Of a DNA stretch of 10,828 nt, positions 7,577 through 10,828 are shown in pieces (the first letter of the stretch is position 1; each line of letters starts with the position of its first letter). The stretch covers positions 1-10,828 of the forward strand of contig JAJUGM010000073.1 of assembly GCA_029268165.1 (NCBI GenBank), read 5' to 3'. This DNA comes from Bacteroidota bacterium (GTDB lineage: Bacteria; Bacteroidota; Bacteroidia; Bacteroidales; UBA10428). Under the pieces are notes generated by a model. The model did not search any database. It was not told the origin of the DNA and saw only the letters and a program-made list of their open reading frames with translations. A program made the position numbers and the translations under genes.

Positions 7577-9241
7577 ATGGCCCACGGCAAAGAGACTCCG
7601 AGACAGAAAATGATTGGTATGATGTACCTGGTGCTTACAGCATTGTTGGCACTGAATGTATCTACCAGTGTTCTTGATGCCTTTAAGATTATTGACGAAG
7701 GCCTTGGAAAAACATTGAAAACAATTGATAATAAAAATAGCCTTGTTTATGGGGAATTTGAAAAGGCTTATGCTATCAATCCAAGCAAGACAGCAAAATG
7801 GCTCGACCTGGCTAATCAGGTCAGAAAAAGGGCAGACAGCCTCTATAACTATATCCAGCATCTTAAAATCACTGTTTTGCAAGAAGCTGAAAGAGGAAAA
7901 TCAGAAGCTGTCTCGGCTGACAGTATTAACCGAAATAAAATAAAGGCTACCACTGATTACGATACACCTCATAGAATAATGATTGGTAATGAGCTATCCG
8001 ATAAAAGTGAAGCAGTTAAGTTAAGAAAAGAGATTGAATCTTACCGTAACTTTTTACTTAGCTTAGTCCCTGCAGTAAATACAAGTCTGCGCGAATCCAT
8101 AATGAAAGGACTTGACACTGACCCTCCAAACCCTGAAAAGAAAAACCCAAGCCCCGAGGAACGTACCTGGGAATACCACAAATTTGGACATTCCCCCTTA
8201 ATGGGTTTTCTTGCCATTATGTCATCTCAGCAGTTAAATGTTAGAAATGCTGAATCAGAGGTTATTAACTTTCTATATACTGCTATAAGCGCCGGTGAAG
8301 TTAAATTTAACGAACTGGAAGCAGTAGTTATCCCGAATTCAAATTATATCATCAGAGGAAATGAATATACAGCAGATATATATCTTGCAGCACGCGATAC
8401 TACTCAGGACCCTGTGATATGGATCGCCGAAGGCGTAAAAGAACCATGGGTAACAAAAATTGATGAAAATGGCAATCCCTATATTGACAAAAAAGACGGT
8501 GTTAACTACACCAAACTTGAAGTAGCTAAAGGAAGCGGAAAAGGCGTATTTAAACGCACAGGATCAACTACAGGATTCAAACAATGGGGCGGAATAATTG
8601 AAATAACCGGCCCGAGCGGATCAGCCATCCGACGTCCGTTTACAGCCGAATACCAGGTTGCAGAAGGAAGCGTAGTTGTTTCCCCAACCAAAATGAATGT
8701 CTTTTATCTTGGTGTTGATAACCCGGTTGAGATTTCTGTTGCCGGTGTGCCCGCAGATAAAATTTCTGCCGATGCAACAAACGGTTCTATTGTTCCTGCA
8801 AGGGGTAATTTCATTATGCGACCGAAAAGGCCGGGCAACTGCCTTGTTAACGTATATGCTGAAATCGATGGCAAACGGCGTGTTGTTGGTTCAAAAGAAT
8901 TCAGGGTAAAACAGGTTCCTGACCCCATAGCAACGGTGGCCGGAAAGAAAGGCGGAGTTATTGACAAAAATGTACTGCTTGCTCAAACCGGTGTTGCTGC
9001 TACCATGCCTCCTGATTTCGACTTTGAACTGAGCTATACGGTTACTGAATTTACATTATTGTCTGTAGTACAGGGATTCGTTAAACAATACTCTTCAAAC
9101 AGCAACCGGTTTACTTCTGAACAGAAAAACCTAATAAATACCCTTTCAAAAGGTTCACCAATATATATTCAGGATATTAAAGCAGTTGGCCCTGATGGTA
9201 CAATAAGAAATTTGTCAACTATAAACTTTAAATTAAATTAA
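7577..9241 (+). CDS. gldM: GldM/PorM, T9SS trans-periplasmic motor shaft
   Basis: GldM is anchored in the inner membrane and spans the periplasm to the GldK/GldN ring; its transmembrane helix sits inside the GldL ring and transmits motion. The N-terminus MAHGKETPRQKMIGMMYLVL is the family signature, followed by a single membrane helix at about 13-34. After it come a helical first periplasmic domain (about 38-235), a second domain (about 240-362), a third Ig-like domain (about 365-446, beginning VVVSPTKMNVFYLGVDNP) and the C-terminal domain (about 447-554, beginning DPIATVAGKKGG), which contacts the ring. At 554 residues it is about 35-40 longer than the Flavobacterium and Porphyromonas proteins as I recall them. 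The extra length may lie in a charged segment at 104-130 and a Pro-rich loop at 180-196. The start lies 21 bases after gldL. Confidence 0.97.
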   Translation: MAHGKETPRQKMIGMMYLVLTALLALNVSTSVLDAFKIIDEGLGKTLKTIDNKNSLVYGEFEKAYAINPSKTAKWLDLANQVRKRADSLYNYIQHLKITVLQEAERGKSEAVSADSINRNKIKATTDYDTPHRIMIGNELSDKSEAVKLRKEIESYRNFLLSLVPAVNTSLRESIMKGLDTDPPNPEKKNPSPEERTWEYHKFGHSPLMGFLAIMSSQQLNVRNAESEVINFLYTAISAGEVKFNELEAVVIPNSNYIIRGNEYTADIYLAARDTTQDPVIWIAEGVKEPWVTKIDENGNPYIDKKDGVNYTKLEVAKGSGKGVFKRTGSTTGFKQWGGIIEITGPSGSAIRRPFTAEYQVAEGSVVVSPTKMNVFYLGVDNPVEISVAGVPADKISADATNGSIVPARGNFIMRPKRPGNCLVNVYAEIDGKRRVVGSKEFRVKQVPDPIATVAGKKGGVIDKNVLLAQTGVAATMPPDFDFELSYTVTEFTLLSVVQGFVKQYSSNSNRFTSEQKNLINTLSKGSPIYIQDIKAVGPDGTIRNLSTINFKLN

Positions 9242-9261
9242 AAACATTAAATATTTTTCGT

Positions 9262-10116
9262 ATGAAAAGAGCTGTTATTATTATCGGATTGTCACTGGTT
9301 ATTTTACATTCAGCAGCATTAAAAGCCCAGGTGACAGAGGTCTATGCTCGTGAACATATTGCCAATAAAGCTCCTGTTCCATACGCCTATATTCGTGAAG
9401 CTGATGTCCTGTGGGCAAAAGATATTTACAGGATTATTGACCTTAAACAAAAGCAAAATCTTGCTTTGTATTATCCTACAAAGCCTATTGGTGACCGGTA
9501 TAATCTGGTCGATCTTCTGCTGAAAGGCATAGATAATGAAGGGATAAGGGCTTTCTCTACTGATGACCGGCTGAATGAATTTACTGTACCATTAACCAAG
9601 GAACAGGTTGACAAAGTGTTCGATGCCGGCATTGATACGATAAAAGCACTGGATGTCAACACTAATCAGCTAATTACACAGGTTATGCCCCGGCCCAGAA
9701 AAACAGATGAGGTAAAACAAATTCTGGTAAAGGAAAAATGGTTCTTTGATCGTAATCACTCGGTTATGAGCGTAAGGATTATTGGCTTATGTCCAATACG
9801 CCTTTACTATAAACTTGATGATGAAGGCCAGCCTACGGATATTTTACTCAAACAGCAAACCTTCTGGGTATATTTTGATGAAATCAGGCCATTGCTGGCT
9901 AATCATGAGATGTATAACCGCAATAACGACGCACAGCGTATTTCATTTGACGATTTCTTTATGCAGAGAAGGTTTAACAGTTATATCTTCGCTGAATCAA
10001 ATGTTTATGAAAACCGGTGGATTAATTCATATGCATTAGGTGTCGATGCCTTGCTCGAAGCCGAAAGAATAAAAGAATGGCTTTTCAATATCGAACACGA
10101 TCTCTGGGAATATTAA
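9262..10116 (+). CDS. gldN: GldN/PorN, periplasmic partner of GldK in the T9SS ring
   Basis: This secreted periplasmic protein binds GldK to form the outer-membrane-associated ring and contacts the tip of GldM. A Sec signal peptide is present: M1-K-R, hydrophobic core 4-20, and likely cleavage after ALKA (residue 22) before QVTEVY. The mature protein has the family landmarks: EADVLWAKDIYRIIDLKQK (46-64), NLALYYP (66-72), DRLNEFTVPLT (102-112), EKWFFDRNHSVM (158-169), RIIGLCP (172-178), WVYFDEIRPLLA (203-214), FDDFFMQRRF (229-238) and a C-terminal helix ending EHDLWEY. At 284 residues it is somewhat shorter than PorN of Porphyromonas but looks complete. It follows gldM by 20 bases and is the last gene before the terminator. 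No gldO paralog is in the window. Confidence 0.96.
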   Translation: MKRAVIIIGLSLVILHSAALKAQVTEVYAREHIANKAPVPYAYIREADVLWAKDIYRIIDLKQKQNLALYYPTKPIGDRYNLVDLLLKGIDNEGIRAFSTDDRLNEFTVPLTKEQVDKVFDAGIDTIKALDVNTNQLITQVMPRPRKTDEVKQILVKEKWFFDRNHSVMSVRIIGLCPIRLYYKLDDEGQPTDILLKQQTFWVYFDEIRPLLANHEMYNRNNDAQRISFDDFFMQRRFNSYIFAESNVYENRWINSYALGVDALLEAERIKEWLFNIEHDLWEY

Positions 10117-10127
10117 TCATCTGAAAA

Positions 10128-10174
10128 AAATAACAAAAAAGCTCTCCCGACGGCGGAGAGCTTTTTTGTTATTT
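10128..10174. terminator. Strong, probably bidirectional intrinsic terminator after gldN
   Basis: Bases 10128-10147 pair perfectly with 10155-10174 (20 bp) around the 7-base loop CGACGGC. The GC-rich inner stem is GCTCTCC/GGAGAGC. It is followed by TTTTTTG on the plus strand and, because the left arm is A-rich, by a T tract on the minus strand too. It starts 12 bases after the gldN stop and lies between convergent genes, so it can end both transcripts. Confidence 0.92.
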
Positions 10175-10227
10175 ACTAAGCTTATCTTTTTATATCTAAC
10201 TTCACAATAATTCTTTAAAACCTTATT

Positions 10228-10289
10228 ATCCTGTTATCTTGTATCTTCCCCGATAGCTATCGGGGCTTGCATCTTGTATCTTACATCTT
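10228..10289. repeat. Short degenerate heptamer array (ATCTTGT/ATCTTAC) interrupted by a palindrome
   Basis: Units: ATCCTGT (10228-10234, one mismatch), ATCTTGT (10236-10242), ATCTT (10243-10247), then an 18-base palindrome, CTTGC (10266-10270, the end of a unit), ATCTTGT (10271-10277), ATCTTAC (10278-10284) and ATCTT (10285-10289). The 12-mer ATCTTGTATCTT occurs exactly on both sides of the palindrome, at 10236 and 10271. It lies between the terminator and the stop of the convergent gene. Confidence 0.7.
10248..10265. repeat. 18-base perfect palindrome, possible dispersed intergenic element
   Basis: CCCCGATAGCTATCGGGG is fully self-complementary. It is far more GC-rich than the DNA around it and carries no U tract beside it, unlike the terminator upstream. 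It interrupts the heptamer array and looks like a small inserted or mobilised element. As a cruciform or RNA hairpin it would have an almost loop-free stem. Confidence 0.75.
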
Positions 10290-10290
10290 T

Positions 10291-10828
10291 CTATATATAT
10301 CCCTCCCCTTTTTCAATCTTCACATCATTGACAAAATTCTTAATCTTCTGTTCGTCCTGCTTGCGGCAAATTAAAAGAATATTATCTGACTCAACAACTA
10401 TATAATCATCAAGCCCCTGAATTACCGCCAACTTATTATCAGGCAGGTTGATAATGCAATGCTGTGTATTATAGGTAAAAATATTTGAACCGGTAATGGA
10501 ATTCTGGTCCTCATCTTTATTCAACATATCATAAAGAGAACCCCATGTCCCCAGATCAGACCAACCGAAATCAGAACAAAGGACATACACATTTTCAGCT
10601 TTTTCCATTATGCCATAATCAATAGAAATATTACGGCAATTGGAATAAACTTTCGAAATAAAATCGGCTTCCTGAGGTGTATTATAAAAACCGGAACCTT
10701 CTTTAAATAAAGTGTCTATTTCCGGAAGATACAATTCAAATGCTTTTTGTATGGCGTTTAATGACCAGAAAAACATACCCGAATTCCAGAAAAAATCACC
10801 ACTTTTTATAAATAATTCAGCCATTTCC
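10291..10828 (-). CDS. manC: Mannose-1-phosphate guanylyltransferase (GDP-mannose synthesis), C-terminal half
   Basis: It converts mannose-1-phosphate and GTP to GDP-mannose, the donor for mannose and fucose in surface glycans. The 5' end lies beyond position 10828: the frame stays open through a Glu codon before the first visible Met, so that Met is internal. Visible landmarks, in order, are KSGDFFWNSGMFFWS, ISIDYGIMEKAENVYV, FGWSDLGTWGSLYDML and a C-terminal beta-rich segment (ITGSN, NKLAVIQGLDDYIVVE). These are typical of the nucleotidyltransferase family. The stop follows the nucleotidyltransferase part, so there is no fused phosphomannose isomerase domain; about 178 of an expected 350-360 residues are present. 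It converges on the T9SS operon with a terminator and repeats between. The link to T9SS is only suggestive, since T9SS cargo can be anchored to surface polysaccharide. Confidence 0.92.
   Translation of the reverse strand, partial: EMAELFIKSGDFFWNSGMFFWSLNAIQKAFELYLPEIDTLFKEGSGFYNTPQEADFISKVYSNCRNISIDYGIMEKAENVYVLCSDFGWSDLGTWGSLYDMLNKDEDQNSITGSNIFTYNTQHCIINLPDNKLAVIQGLDDYIVVESDNILLICRKQDEQKIKNFVNDVKIEKGEGYI

Larger units (their letters stand above)
4217..10116 (+). other. Type IX secretion system core operon (porP-gldKLMN)
   Basis: Five same-strand genes have gaps of 62, 31, 21 and 20 bases and end in a strong hairpin at 10128-10174. The last four encode the conserved T9SS trans-envelope core: motor (GldL, GldM) and periplasmic ring (GldK, GldN). 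No internal terminator is seen, so gldK to gldN very likely share one transcript. The longer gap before gldK could hold a second start point, but no good promoter motif is visible there. Confidence 0.85.

Noticed and set aside
10248..10265. The 18-base palindrome as a classical intrinsic terminator
   Set aside because: There is no T tract directly after it on either strand, and a much better terminator lies at 10128-10174.
10291..10824. The Met codon at 10824-10822 as the true start of the guanylyltransferase
   Set aside because: The frame continues open to the window edge, and the visible part begins in the middle of the conserved domain. The gene is truncated by the window.

Overview
The window comes from a low-GC member of the Bacteroidota, probably Bacteroidales-like. 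It carries the core type IX secretion (T9SS)/gliding operon in the order porP-gldK-gldL-gldM-gldN. The start regions lack Shine-Dalgarno sequences and are A/T-rich, and one perfect Bacteroidota-type -7 promoter motif (TAnnTTTG) is present. GldL is 311 residues, close in size to the long PorL of Porphyromonas rather than the shorter flavobacterial GldL, as I remember those lengths.

Layout. Positions 1-419 (minus strand) hold the N-terminal part of a class A penicillin-binding protein that runs off the left edge. It is transcribed divergently from topA (531-2846), a DNA topoisomerase I without visible zinc fingers. Fourteen bases after topA lies an arginase/formimidoylglutamase-family gene (2861-4006) whose metal-binding site is largely lost. 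After a 210-base A/T-rich gap comes the T9SS operon (4217-10116): PorP/SprF-type outer-membrane protein, GldK lipoprotein with an FGE-sulfatase fold, GldL inner-membrane motor subunit, GldM trans-periplasmic shaft, and GldN periplasmic ring partner. The last four genes are separated by only 20-31 bases. A strong hairpin with A and T tracts on both sides closes the operon and can also serve the convergent gene. It is followed by a short degenerate heptamer array interrupted by an 18-base perfect palindrome. Positions 10291-10828 (minus strand) hold the C-terminal half of a mannose-1-phosphate guanylyltransferase.

How the genes work together. GldL and GldM form the proton-driven motor in the inner membrane. 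GldM crosses the periplasm to the GldK/GldN ring under the outer membrane, and PorP/SprF-type proteins are outer-membrane partners of the system. The flanking genes (penicillin-binding protein, topA, GDP-mannose synthesis) look like housekeeping or envelope genes. The T9SS itself is well described. The least explained items are the degenerate arginase-like protein beside it, the exact 18-residue periodicity in the cytoplasmic tail of GldL, and the palindrome-interrupted repeat after the operon.
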